DNA of 14,704 bases from Hyphomicrobiales bacterium (lineage in GTDB: Bacteria > Pseudomonadota > Alphaproteobacteria > Rhizobiales > HXMU1428-3), in the NCBI GenBank assembly GCA_021775385.1, contig JAJFHW010000355.1, positions 1 to 14,704 of the forward strand, written 5' to 3'. The first letter of the stretch is position 1, and each line of letters begins with the position of its first letter. Shown piece after piece: positions 8,101-14,121 of this stretch. The notes beneath the pieces were generated by a model that was not told where the DNA came from, searched no databases, and worked only from the letters and a program-made list of their open reading frames with translations. A program made the translations under genes and the position numbers.

Positions 8101-9064
8101 AACCAACACTCTGCCAACACTATATGGACCTTCAAAAGTTAAATTTTATGATTTCCCACTCTTAAGAGAAGAGCATGTAGCTCATCAACCATATGTTGGT
8201 GCACAGCAAAAGCCTTGGCCTGGCAGCGTCTCTATTTACACATCTCCAGGTGAAGATGGCTATCAATTAAATACACTCTTAAACGCTCCAGCAAAAATGG
8301 GAACATGCCAAACAATATTAAACAGTGGCCCTGTTGGGCGTTGGGATTATGGCAATATCCTGCAAGTCAAAATGGAATATGGCGAGTTAACATCTATAGA
8401 AAAGGGAGTTCTTTTTGCTGGCAGCAATTTGGCAGCTATAGAACATGACAATGGTCTATGGGAAATCATTCAATTTTTAACGGCAAATCTAATAGGTGAA
8501 AATCTCTATGAATTGTCAGGGTTTTTAAGAGCACAAGGGGGCACAGAAGATGCGCTTAATCTACCAGCCAGCACAGGTGCACATTTTATTTTAATTGATG
8601 AAGCTTTATCACAAGCAAACTTAACTCTTGAAGAAGTCGGTCTAGAATTGAATTGGCGATATGGGCCAGCTCAATACACCCTTGGGCACCCATCTTTTCA
8701 AACAGAAACTCTTTCATTCAAAAAAAGAGGCATGAAGCCATTTAGCCCCGTTCATATTAAAGGACAAAACAACAATGGTGATCTGCATATTAGTTGGATA
8801 CGTAGAAGCCGTATCGGCGGTGATAGTTGGGAACTCAATGAAATCCCATTGGGAGAAGAAACTGAAAGCTATGAGATTGATATCCTGGATGGAGAGGCAA
8901 TCGTCAGAACATTACAATCAACAACAACCAATATGAGCTATGAAGAATCTGAGCAAATATTAGATTGGGGAAGTGTGCAAGAATGTTACTCAGTCCGTGT
9001 GTATCAACTCTCAGAAATCTATGGTCGAGGCGCACCAGGTGAAGCAATCATAGTAAATTCTTAA
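5108..9064 (+). CDS. Giant baseplate / host-recognition protein with GTA TIM barrel (RcGTA g15-type megatron)
   Basis: A 1318-residue protein forming the central tail fibre/baseplate of the particle. It begins at TTG 5108 after a good AAGAGGAG site (5094-5101); no ATG fits the family N-terminus. Residues 1-45 are glycine-rich and hydrophobic (S-A-I-G-G, G-R-A-A-G-A-F-A-G-R), followed by G-P-R-L-S-D-L-N-V and I-P-R-V-Y-G-A-A-R-V-A-G-E-I-I-W-A-T, the usual entry to this family. The GTA TIM-barrel domain spans roughly residues 420-750. E474 (I-I-G-S-E-L-R-G) and E657 (W-L-M-E-V-G-C-P-A) lie where a glycosidase acid pair would be, though activity is inference. A phage tail-3/TipJ-like domain follows from about 780 to 960, then beta-rich C-terminal domains likely to contact the recipient surface. 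Length is close to that of RcGTA g15. No break or frameshift is seen. Confidence 0.95.
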   Translation: MATIAFSAVGSAIGGSILPSIGPLSGAVIGRAAGAFAGRYVDQALFGSSGQQRVSEGPRLSDLNVTTSSQGSHIPRVYGAARVAGEIIWATNFEEEIITRTQSTGQSGGGKGTSSPGSSTKTINYNYYANFAIALCEGQVSRLGKVWANGKELNLSQYIYRFHKGSENQQPDSLIETKEGNSNTPAYRGVCYIVFERMPLADFGNRIPQLNFEIFRQLDEFESEINAITLIPSAGEYVYENEELLKDLGNGSSEPVNTHTHQGKSDWDVAIDQLEDDLPNAKNISLFVSWFGTDLRVNNCEVKPAVDSQDKLIYGRDWIVSNTTRNNATVTSLDNGRPAYGGTPSDETIINAITDLHSRDIKVTFNPFLLMDIEAANSLPDPYTGNPYQPRYPWRGRITLDPAPGQPASPDQTTGAISQLNSFIGQAVVNDFVTSSNSVTYQGPVEWTWRRMVLHYAHLCQIAGGVDTFIIGSELRGLTTIRDELNNFPFVSALKQLATDVKTILGANCKVTYAADWSEYFGYQPTDGSNDVYFHLDELWSAPDIDAIGIDCYWPLTDWQSGHNHLDAAVYNSIYEQDYLQNNIFGGEGYDWYYANEEDRNNQVRTSITDGLNKPWVFRYKDIVSWWTNEHFNRPSGIEAASATSWVPQSKPIWLMEVGCPAIHFGSNQPNVFVDPKSSESKFPYHSDGGRDDYIQRQYIKAINQFFTSDSVTFKEANNPLSNQYQGRMIDHERIYIYTWDARPFPAFPANTEIWGDGENWLKGHWLTGRTGNIALSALVNQILLDYQFTKFDIPELDGIIGGYVIDRIMPARDALQPLELAHFFDSFESDGRIKFRHRSKSKTSVELDPDQLVEVKEESPLFELTRGQESELPRSAKITFIDGKQDYRNRTLEGQQTVGKTNRVATADLPIVMDADLVQSLANKWVHESWASREEGSFVLPPSQLALEPTDSISLNVGGDTKHLRIIEINDQNSRAIHTKSIDLNVYDETINSATLPTNTLPTLYGPSKVKFYDFPLLREEHVAHQPYVGAQQKPWPGSVSIYTSPGEDGYQLNTLLNAPAKMGTCQTILNSGPVGRWDYGNILQVKMEYGELTSIEKGVLFAGSNLAAIEHDNGLWEIIQFLTANLIGENLYELSGFLRAQGGTEDALNLPASTGAHFILIDEALSQANLTLEEVGLELNWRYGPAQYTLGHPSFQTETLSFKKRGMKPFSPVHIKGQNNNGDLHISWIRRSRIGGDSWELNEIPLGEETESYEIDILDGEAIVRTLQSTTTNMSYEESEQILDWGSVQECYSVRVYQLSEIYGRGAPGEAIIVNS

Positions 9065-9106
9065 TGTTAAAATTCGTTAGGGTCATCACAATATAAGGAA
9101 ACAAGA

Positions 9107-9307
9107 ATGCCATTTGGTAATCAACCAACAGGAACAATGCAAGATAGTGTGATTGCAAGCAGTTTAATAGCGGCCCCAGCCTGGGGCGCATGGCTAAATG
9201 AACTAAATGGATTACTGACAACCCTCTCACTTTTAGTCGGTCTATTTATCGGTCTACATCGCTTATGGGTTGTATTTAGCGCTCCAAAAAACAAATCCCA
9301 AGATTAA
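9107..9307 (+). CDS. Small holin-like membrane protein
   Basis: A 66-residue protein with a good ribosome site (AAGGAAA) ahead of ATG 9107, directly after the tail genes and directly before an endolysin gene. A short polar N-terminus is followed by a weakly hydrophobic segment around residues 14-28 (V-I-A-S-S-L-I-A-A-P-A-W). Next comes W-L-N-E-L-N and a strongly hydrophobic helix at about 37-57 (L-T-T-L-S-L-L-V-G-L-F-I-G-L), then H-R-L-W and a basic, polar tail. The pattern A-P-x-W-x-x-x-L-N, one main membrane helix and an (H/R)-x-L-W end resembles small phage holins of the HP1 type. Its role would be to open the inner membrane at lysis time. Assignment rests on size, membrane helix and position. 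A 15-base GC-rich inverted repeat lies inside it. Confidence 0.62.
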   Translation: MPFGNQPTGTMQDSVIASSLIAAPAWGAWLNELNGLLTTLSLLVGLFIGLHRLWVVFSAPKNKSQD

Positions 9308-9318
9308 AGAAGATAAAC

Positions 9319-10668
9319 ATGATCGAAAACCACCAACTAAACATACCCCTTTGGCTGCAATACGCTATTGAAGAACTTGAAGTGAGCGAGCGTGGCAAAG
9401 GTGCTGATAATCCTAGGATTTTAGAATACTTTGACGAAGTTAATCATCCAGGGGTCGAAAAAGATGAAACACCTTGGTGTGCAGCGTTTATAGGGGCAAT
9501 GCTAGAGCGGGCAGATATAAAAAGCACGAAAAGTTTAATGGCTAGGTCTTATCTGAGCTGGGGACAAAAGCAGAGGGAAGAAAGATTAGGTGCGATAGCC
9601 GTTTTAAAACGAGGTGACAACGAAGTGTTCGGTCATGTCGGATTTGTCATCTCGTCAACAAATGATCAGATCCAAATACTTTCAGGTAACCAAAGCAATA
9701 AAGTCTCTATTGCAAATTTCAGAAAAGATCAGCTGATAGATTTACGCTGGCCAATAGCAGAAAAAACAACGGAAGAGGCTGCGCCAACAAAAGAGAATGA
9801 GCCAAGCTCTAAAACCAGATTCCAAATTGCCTTAGAGCATGTCTTAAAAGTTGAGGGAGGATGGTCAAACCACAAAGATGATAAAGGTGGTCCAACCTAC
9901 AAAGGCATCACCTTAAACACATATAGAACTGCCAAGAGAGGCGGTTTGATATCTCAGAATGGTGCGAATGAAATAGAGGCTTTAAAAAACCTAACAACGG
10001 CTCAAATTAGTTCAATCTACGAAGAACTCTATTGGAAAAAAACTGGCTGCCAATATTTCCCACTCTCTATATCGATTGCCCTTTTCGATGCTGCTGTAAA
10101 TCACGGCCCTACCAAGGCCGTGAAATTATTACAATCAGCGATAGGGGCTGTAGTCGATGGAGAAGTTGGCCCAGAATCAATCAGTCTAACAAACAAAGAA
10201 ATTCTCAAAACAACCTTGGACAGTTTCATAACAGTTCGTCGTTCACACTATAAGAAACTCAAACAGTTTAATATTTTTGGCAAGGGCTGGTTGAATAGAT
10301 TGAGCCAAACTGAACAAATCTCAAATAAGTATTTATCAAGTCCGTTTTATCCACCAGAAAAATTTAATCCACCCAAACGAAAGGTCAGAAAAAAAATGGA
10401 AACAAGTGAAAAATATAATGAGCAAAAATGGTGGGGCGAATCCCTAACTGTATGGGGAACAATCGTAACTGCGCTCTCAACGATCCTACCAATCCTTGGT
10501 CCTTTCTTGGGACTAGATGTTTCAGCAGAACTTATTCAACAGTTTGGTGAGACAGTTGCAAAGCTCATCCAAATCATTGGCGGCGTAACAGGCACATCAA
10601 TGGCCCTATATGGACGAGCGCGCGCAACAACAAGTCTCTCACGCCGCTCGATGGAAATGAAAATCTAG
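9319..10668 (+). CDS. Three-part endolysin: CHAP-like amidase/peptidase, GH108 muramidase and two-helix membrane domain
   Basis: A 449-residue fusion. Residues 1-145 match the TIGR02594 CHAP/NlpC-like family: W-C-A-A-F with probable nucleophile C54, G-H-V-G-F with H106, G-N-Q-S-N-K-V-S near 123-130, and L-R-W-P closing the domain. After a polar linker (146-165), residues 166-335 form a glycoside hydrolase 108 muramidase with K-V-E-G-G-W (catalytic E179), G-G-P-T-Y-K-G-I-T, F-D-A-A-V-N-H-G and a V-D-G-x-V-G-P putative wall-binding segment. Residues 360-449 hold two membrane helices (about 377-398 and 413-431) and a basic end, like a stand-alone holin-type protein. The product should cut both glycan and peptide parts of the wall. 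An in-frame ATG at codon 360 (10396), after GAAAGGTC, may start a separate membrane protein. The main start has only a weak AAGAAG site. Confidence 0.88.
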   Translation: MIENHQLNIPLWLQYAIEELEVSERGKGADNPRILEYFDEVNHPGVEKDETPWCAAFIGAMLERADIKSTKSLMARSYLSWGQKQREERLGAIAVLKRGDNEVFGHVGFVISSTNDQIQILSGNQSNKVSIANFRKDQLIDLRWPIAEKTTEEAAPTKENEPSSKTRFQIALEHVLKVEGGWSNHKDDKGGPTYKGITLNTYRTAKRGGLISQNGANEIEALKNLTTAQISSIYEELYWKKTGCQYFPLSISIALFDAAVNHGPTKAVKLLQSAIGAVVDGEVGPESISLTNKEILKTTLDSFITVRRSHYKKLKQFNIFGKGWLNRLSQTEQISNKYLSSPFYPPEKFNPPKRKVRKKMETSEKYNEQKWWGESLTVWGTIVTALSTILPILGPFLGLDVSAELIQQFGETVAKLIQIIGGVTGTSMALYGRARATTSLSRRSMEMKI

Positions 10669-10708
10669 AGGTCAATAAAAGGCCTAATTAAAGAGGAGTA
10701 AGAATTAT

Positions 10709-10870
10709 ATGACATTAAAACTATGGCTACTATCAATGATACTCTCTGTTATAGCTCCGCATATTTTTTCACGCAAAAAAGAAACCCCAAACAACAACAC
10801 AAATTATCAACCAGGTAATTATTTTGAACACACCATGTCTATTCATAAAAGCCATGAAAAGAAGTCATGA
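10709..10870 (+). CDS. 53-residue membrane-anchored small protein, lysis cassette end
   Basis: A short open frame (ATG 10709 to TGA 10868-10870) with an excellent ribosome site, AAGAGGAG, about 9 bases ahead. The product starts M-T-L-K-L-W-L-L-S-M and has a hydrophobic N-terminal helix to about residue 20, followed by S-R-K-K and a polar region rich in N, H and K with no cysteine. It could be a signal-anchored periplasmic or cytoplasmic small protein. Position after an endolysin gene suggests a spanin-like or lysis-regulating role, but no lipobox and no coiled coil is seen, so no function is assigned. The strong ribosome site and 40-base spacing from the endolysin stop argue that it is a true gene. 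Confidence 0.6.
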   Translation: MTLKLWLLSMILSVIAPHIFSRKKETPNNNTNYQPGNYFEHTMSIHKSHEKKS

Positions 10871-10891
10871 AATAAACAGATCCCTTGCAGC

Positions 10892-10910
10892 ACCTAATTC
10901 TTAATTGGGT
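10892..10910 (+). terminator. Weak hairpin after the lysis cassette, possible terminator
   Basis: An 8-base stem (ACCTAATT with AATTGGGT, one G-T pair) around a CTT loop lies 22 bases after the 53-aa gene. Only a short TTTAAATACT follows, with T-rich sequence a little further on (10921-10932). It is AT-rich and would be a weak terminator at best. It is the only candidate end point for the long tail-lysis operon in this gap. Confidence 0.3.
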
Positions 10911-10939
10911 TTAAATACTAACTTTTCTTTTGCCCTGAT

Positions 10940-10967
10940 TTGTCAATATGCTAAACAGGTTTAATAT
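10940..10967 (+). promoter_or_regulatory. Possible sigma-70-type promoter for the two-component system
   Basis: TTGTCA (10940-10945) and TAATAT (10962-10967), 16 bases apart, resemble -35 and -10 boxes ahead of the response regulator gene. A TATATT at 10965-10970 would give a 19-base spacer. The -10 region is adjacent to the left arm of a near-perfect inverted repeat, so a protein bound there would affect initiation. This is a by-eye match only. Confidence 0.35.
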
Positions 10968-10995
10968 ATTATTGTATATTTCCAAATCTGTTTAG
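10951..10995. repeat. Near-perfect 12-base inverted repeat upstream of the response regulator
   Basis: CTAAACAGGTTT (10951-10962) and AAATCTGTTTAG (10984-10995) are reverse complements at 11 of 12 positions, separated by 21 bases of AT-rich sequence. Arm centres lie 33 bases apart, close to three helical turns. The arms contain TGTTTA/GGTTTA hexamers like the half-site of enterobacterial PhoP boxes. A role as an autoregulatory operator is inference. Confidence 0.6.
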
Positions 10996-11019
10996 ATGTT
11001 CAATGAATTGGGGGAAAGT

Positions 11020-11691
11020 GTGCGCTTACTCGTAGTCGAAGATGATAAAGACCTAAATCGGCAAATAACAACAGCTTTAGAAGAGGCTGGCTATGTGGTT
11101 GATACAGCGCATGATGGAGAAGATGGCCATTTTTTAGGAGAAACAGAACCGTATGACGCTGTTATCCTGGATATAGGTCTCCCAACAATGGATGGCATAT
11201 CTGTACTAGAAAATTGGCGCCGCGCGAATTTGAAAATGCCGGTGATAATTTTAACAGCCCGCGATAGATGGAGCGATAAGGTGGCCGGTATGGACGCCGG
11301 CGCTGATGATTACGTTTCTAAACCATTCCATATGGAAGAAGTGCTTGCAAGGGTGAGGGCTCTGTTGAGACGTTCAACCGGTCATGCAACGAATGAAATT
11401 GAAGTTGGTAATCTGCGGTTAGATACCAAAGCAGCTAAAGTCACTGTTGATGGCACGCTTATAAAACTCACCTCCCACGAATTTCGTCTCTTAGCTTATC
11501 TTGTACATCACAAAGATAAGGTTATTTCCCGAACTGAATTAGTCGAGCATCTCTATGATCAGGATTTTGATAGAGATTCAAATACCATTGAAGTGTTTGT
11601 AGGAAGGTTACGGAAAAAAATCCCATCCGATTTAATCAAAACAGTCAGGGGTCTTGGATATTGTCTATCCACGAATGAAAATGAAGTTTAA
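11020..11691 (+). CDS. OmpR/PhoP-family response regulator (FeuP-like)
   Basis: A 223-residue DNA-binding response regulator partnered with the kinase gene that overlaps its end. GTG 11020 is preferred: it gives the classic M-R-L-L-V-V-E-D-D start and follows a GGGGGA stretch. ATG 10996 is in frame but adds eight untypical residues and has no ribosome site. The receiver domain (1-115) shows D8/D9, phospho-acceptor D51 in I-L-D-I-G-L-P, T79 and K101 in S-K-P-F. The winged-helix domain (about 125-222) has L-T-S-H-E-F-R-L-L, the D-S-N-T-I-E-V-F-V-G-R-L-R-K-K recognition helix and V-R-G-L-G-Y. The receiver and output pattern is PhoP-like. Proximity to a degP gene fits the feuP-feuQ neighbourhood I recall from Rhizobiales, where the pair controls envelope functions. 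The ligand here is unknown. Confidence 0.93.
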   Translation: MRLLVVEDDKDLNRQITTALEEAGYVVDTAHDGEDGHFLGETEPYDAVILDIGLPTMDGISVLENWRRANLKMPVIILTARDRWSDKVAGMDAGADDYVSKPFHMEEVLARVRALLRRSTGHATNEIEVGNLRLDTKAAKVTVDGTLIKLTSHEFRLLAYLVHHKDKVISRTELVEHLYDQDFDRDSNTIEVFVGRLRKKIPSDLIKTVRGLGYCLSTNENEV

Positions 11692-13060
11692 TTCACTTGC
11701 TTTTAGACTATTCATAACCTCAACAGCTCTGGCTCTGATTATACTCCCGTTGGCAGCATTTCAATTGGTCTCGGTTTATCGAGGATCTATCGAAGCTAAC
11801 TTTGATGAACGCTTGAAAGCAAATTTATCCTTGCTGATTGAAAGCAGTTTACAGGAAAACTATGAAGCACCCACCAAACCAAAACAGTTTGGAGGTTTCG
11901 CATTCACCTTGCCAAATTCAGGTTGGTATTGGCAAATACGTCCATTAAAGAATGAAGCCCTACCTGTTTATTCATCAACATCCCTTGGTGAAGAAAAACT
12001 AGATCTCACAAAAAAAGAAAATTTAAATACAGCTGAAGATGGTACTGTAAAATTCTACGTAAAATATGAAAGCGATCGAAAGCTAAGGGTCATAACCCGC
12101 GCTATCACGTTAGGTACAGATGAAAAACCTCAGCGCTATGATTATATAGTTACAGGTGATAGCAGTGAAATCGAAGATGATATCATTGATTTTGCATCTA
12201 TGCTCACAATCACATTTTTTATCTTAGGAGCCGGACTAATAGCTTCAACGTTCCTCCAAGTCCGTCTAGGTTTACGACCTCTGAAAGTGGTCGAGAATGG
12301 GTTAACCGCTATTCGCGCTGGTAAAACAGATCGCTTGGAAGGTAACTTTCCAGCTGAAATAGCGCCGCTTCAATTTGAAATTAATAATCTCATCAAAAGC
12401 AATATGAATATTATTGAGCGAGCAAGAACCCATGTTGGTAATCTAGCACATGCCCTAAAAACCCCCCTAAGCGTTATGAATAATGAAGTCAGTGGGAAAA
12501 AAGATCCATTAGCTGAAAAAATTTCTGAACAAACAGAAATAATGCAAAACCAAATCAGTCACCATTTAGACAGAGCTAGGATGGCAGCCAGGGTAGGTGT
12601 TGTAGGGAGCTTAACAGAAATTTCTCCCATCATGCAGTCATTGGAAAGAGCACTTTTAAAAATTTACCAGGATAAAAACATCAATTTTGAGCTACAATGC
12701 CCTAAAAACGCTCGTTTTGCTGGAGAAAAGCAAGATTTTGAAGAAATCGTTGGAAACTTGCTCGATAACGCATTTAAATGGGCCAATAGCAATGTAAGTA
12801 GCAAAATCGATATAGAATCAAACAAGATGGGTCAGACATTGCTTAACGTCACCATTGAAGATGATGGACCAGGTTTAAGCGATAAAGAACTTAGCCAAGT
12901 AAAAGAGCGAGGAAAACGACTTGATGAAACAAAACCTGGTTCAGGTCTTGGTTTATCAATTGTGAGTGATCTTGTTGATTTATATGGTGGAAAATTCAAT
13001 TTGTCTCATTCTAACCTCGGTGGATTGCAGATAAAATTGCAACTACCAGCTGGATCTTGA
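11675..13060 (+). CDS. PhoQ-type sensor histidine kinase (FeuQ-like)
   Basis: A 461-residue inner-membrane kinase that would phosphorylate the regulator encoded just upstream. ATG 11675 or 11681 both overlap the regulator's end; a TTG at 11654 is less likely. The first membrane helix is near residues 9-34 and is followed by a periplasmic sensor of about 130 residues with acidic clusters (D-S-S-E-I-E-D-D-I-I-D-F). A second helix lies at about 172-194, then a HAMP-like linker. The dimerisation domain carries H259 in N-L-A-H-A-L-K-T-P-L, the PhoQ/FeuQ-style H-box. The ATP-binding domain shows N365 in N-L-L-D-N-A, D-D-G-P-G-L and G-S-G-L-G-L-S-I. All catalytic boxes are intact. Acidic periplasmic patches are used by PhoQ for cation or peptide sensing; whether this protein does so is inference. 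Confidence 0.92.
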   Translation: MKMKFNSLAFRLFITSTALALIILPLAAFQLVSVYRGSIEANFDERLKANLSLLIESSLQENYEAPTKPKQFGGFAFTLPNSGWYWQIRPLKNEALPVYSSTSLGEEKLDLTKKENLNTAEDGTVKFYVKYESDRKLRVITRAITLGTDEKPQRYDYIVTGDSSEIEDDIIDFASMLTITFFILGAGLIASTFLQVRLGLRPLKVVENGLTAIRAGKTDRLEGNFPAEIAPLQFEINNLIKSNMNIIERARTHVGNLAHALKTPLSVMNNEVSGKKDPLAEKISEQTEIMQNQISHHLDRARMAARVGVVGSLTEISPIMQSLERALLKIYQDKNINFELQCPKNARFAGEKQDFEEIVGNLLDNAFKWANSNVSSKIDIESNKMGQTLLNVTIEDDGPGLSDKELSQVKERGKRLDETKPGSGLGLSIVSDLVDLYGGKFNLSHSNLGGLQIKLQLPAGS

Positions 13061-13225
13061 ATTTACGCCTAACTTTCGTCAGATTTCCACCGTTGAAGTG
13101 TGACTTAAATTTAAGCAGTTCTATGACAATTACTAACAACTAAACAAACCTATGACATTTTTATAAGTCTAAGTTCATGTTAAGAGATAGGTAAGAGAAA
13201 AATAGATGGCATTAGATGAAAGTTA
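13061..13225. other. Gap ahead of the lipoprotein gene with short direct repeat
   Basis: No gene is seen. CTATGACA occurs at 13121-13128 and 13150-13157 (29 bases apart), and CTAAACA at 13140-13146 lies between them. The latter also forms the left end of the inverted repeat before the response regulator gene. A near CtrA-like TTAA-N7-GTAA occurs near 13180, but with a mismatch. No convincing -10/-35 pair could be chosen by eye. Confidence 0.35.
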
Positions 13226-13699
13226 ATGAAAATGAACATAAAAGCAATTGTTGCCATAATTTTAGCATCGTTCGTTTTAACAGCCTGTTCAGGTAGTTTT
13301 AACAAACAAGACAGCGGCACCGTAATCGGCGCGCTAGCTGGCGGTATTTTAGGCAATCAAGTTGGTAAAGGCAGCGGCAAGGTTTTAGCAACAGTGGCTG
13401 GCGCAGTTATTGGCGGTGTTGTTGGTAGTGAGATCGGCAAATCACTTGATGAAAATGATCGCCGCGCTGCAGCTGACGCTGAATACAGAGCTTTAGAAAC
13501 AGGTCACTCGGGCAAGGCCATTCCATGGAATAACCCTGACTCAGGTCACAGAGGTGTTGTAGTTCCTAAACCACCATATCAGGATCAAGGGCGTAATTGT
13601 CGTGAATACACGCACACAATTTATATCAAGGGCGAGCCTGAAATCTTAAAAGGTACCGCATGTCGTGCAAATGACGGCACTTGGAGTAAAATCAGCTGA
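13226..13699 (+). CDS. Glycine-zipper lipoprotein, 17 kDa surface antigen family
   Basis: A 157-residue outer-membrane lipoprotein. The signal peptide (1-20) ends in the lipobox L-T-A-C, so C21 would be lipidated. Residues 29-75 form a glycine-zipper two-helix region with repeated G-x-x-x-G and A-G-A-x-x-G-G spacing (G-A-L-A-G-G-I-L-G, then V-A-G-A-V-I-G-G-V-V-G). It is followed by D-E-N-D-R-R-A-A-A-D-A, typical of the Rickettsia 17 kDa antigen family. The C-terminus holds two cysteines (in N-C-R-E and A-C-R-A) and ends with a D-G-T-W strand, as in many members. Starts at 13226 and 13232 are equally possible; no strong ribosome site is seen. It has its own 165-base upstream gap and a strong terminator downstream, so it is probably transcribed alone. 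Its function in the envelope is not well defined. Confidence 0.92.
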   Translation: MKMNIKAIVAIILASFVLTACSGSFNKQDSGTVIGALAGGILGNQVGKGSGKVLATVAGAVIGGVVGSEIGKSLDENDRRAAADAEYRALETGHSGKAIPWNNPDSGHRGVVVPKPPYQDQGRNCREYTHTIYIKGEPEILKGTACRANDGTWSKIS

Positions 13700-13800
13700 T
13701 TAAACTTAGCTAAATCTAGGCCAATCTAGAAATTTAAAGTTAGATATCCAGTGAAATGAGAATTTTATTGAGAAATCACTTAAAATTTATCATAATTATA

Positions 13801-13829
13801 AAAAAGGCTCCCAAAAAGGGAGCCTTTTT
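13801..13829 (+). terminator. Rho-independent terminator after the lipoprotein gene
   Basis: A perfect stem GGCTCCC (13806-13812) with GGGAGCC (13818-13824) around an AAAAA loop is extended by A5 on the left pairing with T5 (13825-13829) on the right. This makes a 12-base-pair hairpin with a T-run. The flanking A-run means it could also work on the other strand. It lies about 100 bases after the lipoprotein stop and isolates that gene from degP. Confidence 0.94.
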
Positions 13830-14121
13830 CATTTCTTCCCCAAAAACCCTCCTAGAACATTCCAAATGACGAAAAAAACACCTATACTGGCAAAAAAAGG
13901 GTGTGTTAGAGTCTAAAAAATCATTGATAAATCAAGAAAAACCTAAAAATAACCAAAACATTACATATATTTAATTTTCAAGAAGGCATCACGCCATGAT
14001 TAAATCCTTATATCAAGGCTAAGAAGAATGCAGATGTTGGCACAAAATATTAACGACTAATAAGAGCCACATATAATAAGAATGCATTTTCAATTCTTTA
14101 CCGAACCTACGGAGAAGCAAT
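13830..14121. other. Non-coding gap between terminator and degP
   Basis: About 290 bases of AT-rich sequence with no credible gene on either strand. It holds a short palindrome TTAGA-G-TCTAA (13906-13916), a probable promoter (14050-14077) and the ribosome site GGAG (14111-14114) of the following gene. The 5' leader of degP would be about 40 bases if the promoter is right. Nothing else stands out. Confidence 0.5.
14050..14077 (+). promoter_or_regulatory. Probable promoter of the degP-type gene
   Basis: A perfect TATAAT (14072-14077) lies 16 bases after TTAACG (14050-14055), which matches four of six -35 consensus bases. It stands 44 bases before the TTG start. I see no clear heat-shock or ECF sigma-factor pattern ahead of this gene. 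Confidence 0.42.

Noticed and set aside
1..10870. Search for prophage integration signs (att repeats, integrase, tRNA)
   Set aside because: None visible by eye in the window; absence here does not exclude them beyond the left edge.
10901..10914. TTAA-N6-TTAA resembling a CtrA site
   Set aside because: The spacer is 6 rather than 7 bases, and such AT-rich words are expected often in this DNA.
13906..13916. Palindrome TTAGA-G-TCTAA upstream of degP
   Set aside because: Five-base AT-rich arms are too short to set apart from chance without conservation data.
13994..14022. Eight-codon open frame (ATG 13996) as a possible leader peptide
   Set aside because: It has no good ribosome site, no repeated regulatory codons and no paired attenuator hairpins after it; the probable degP promoter lies downstream of it.
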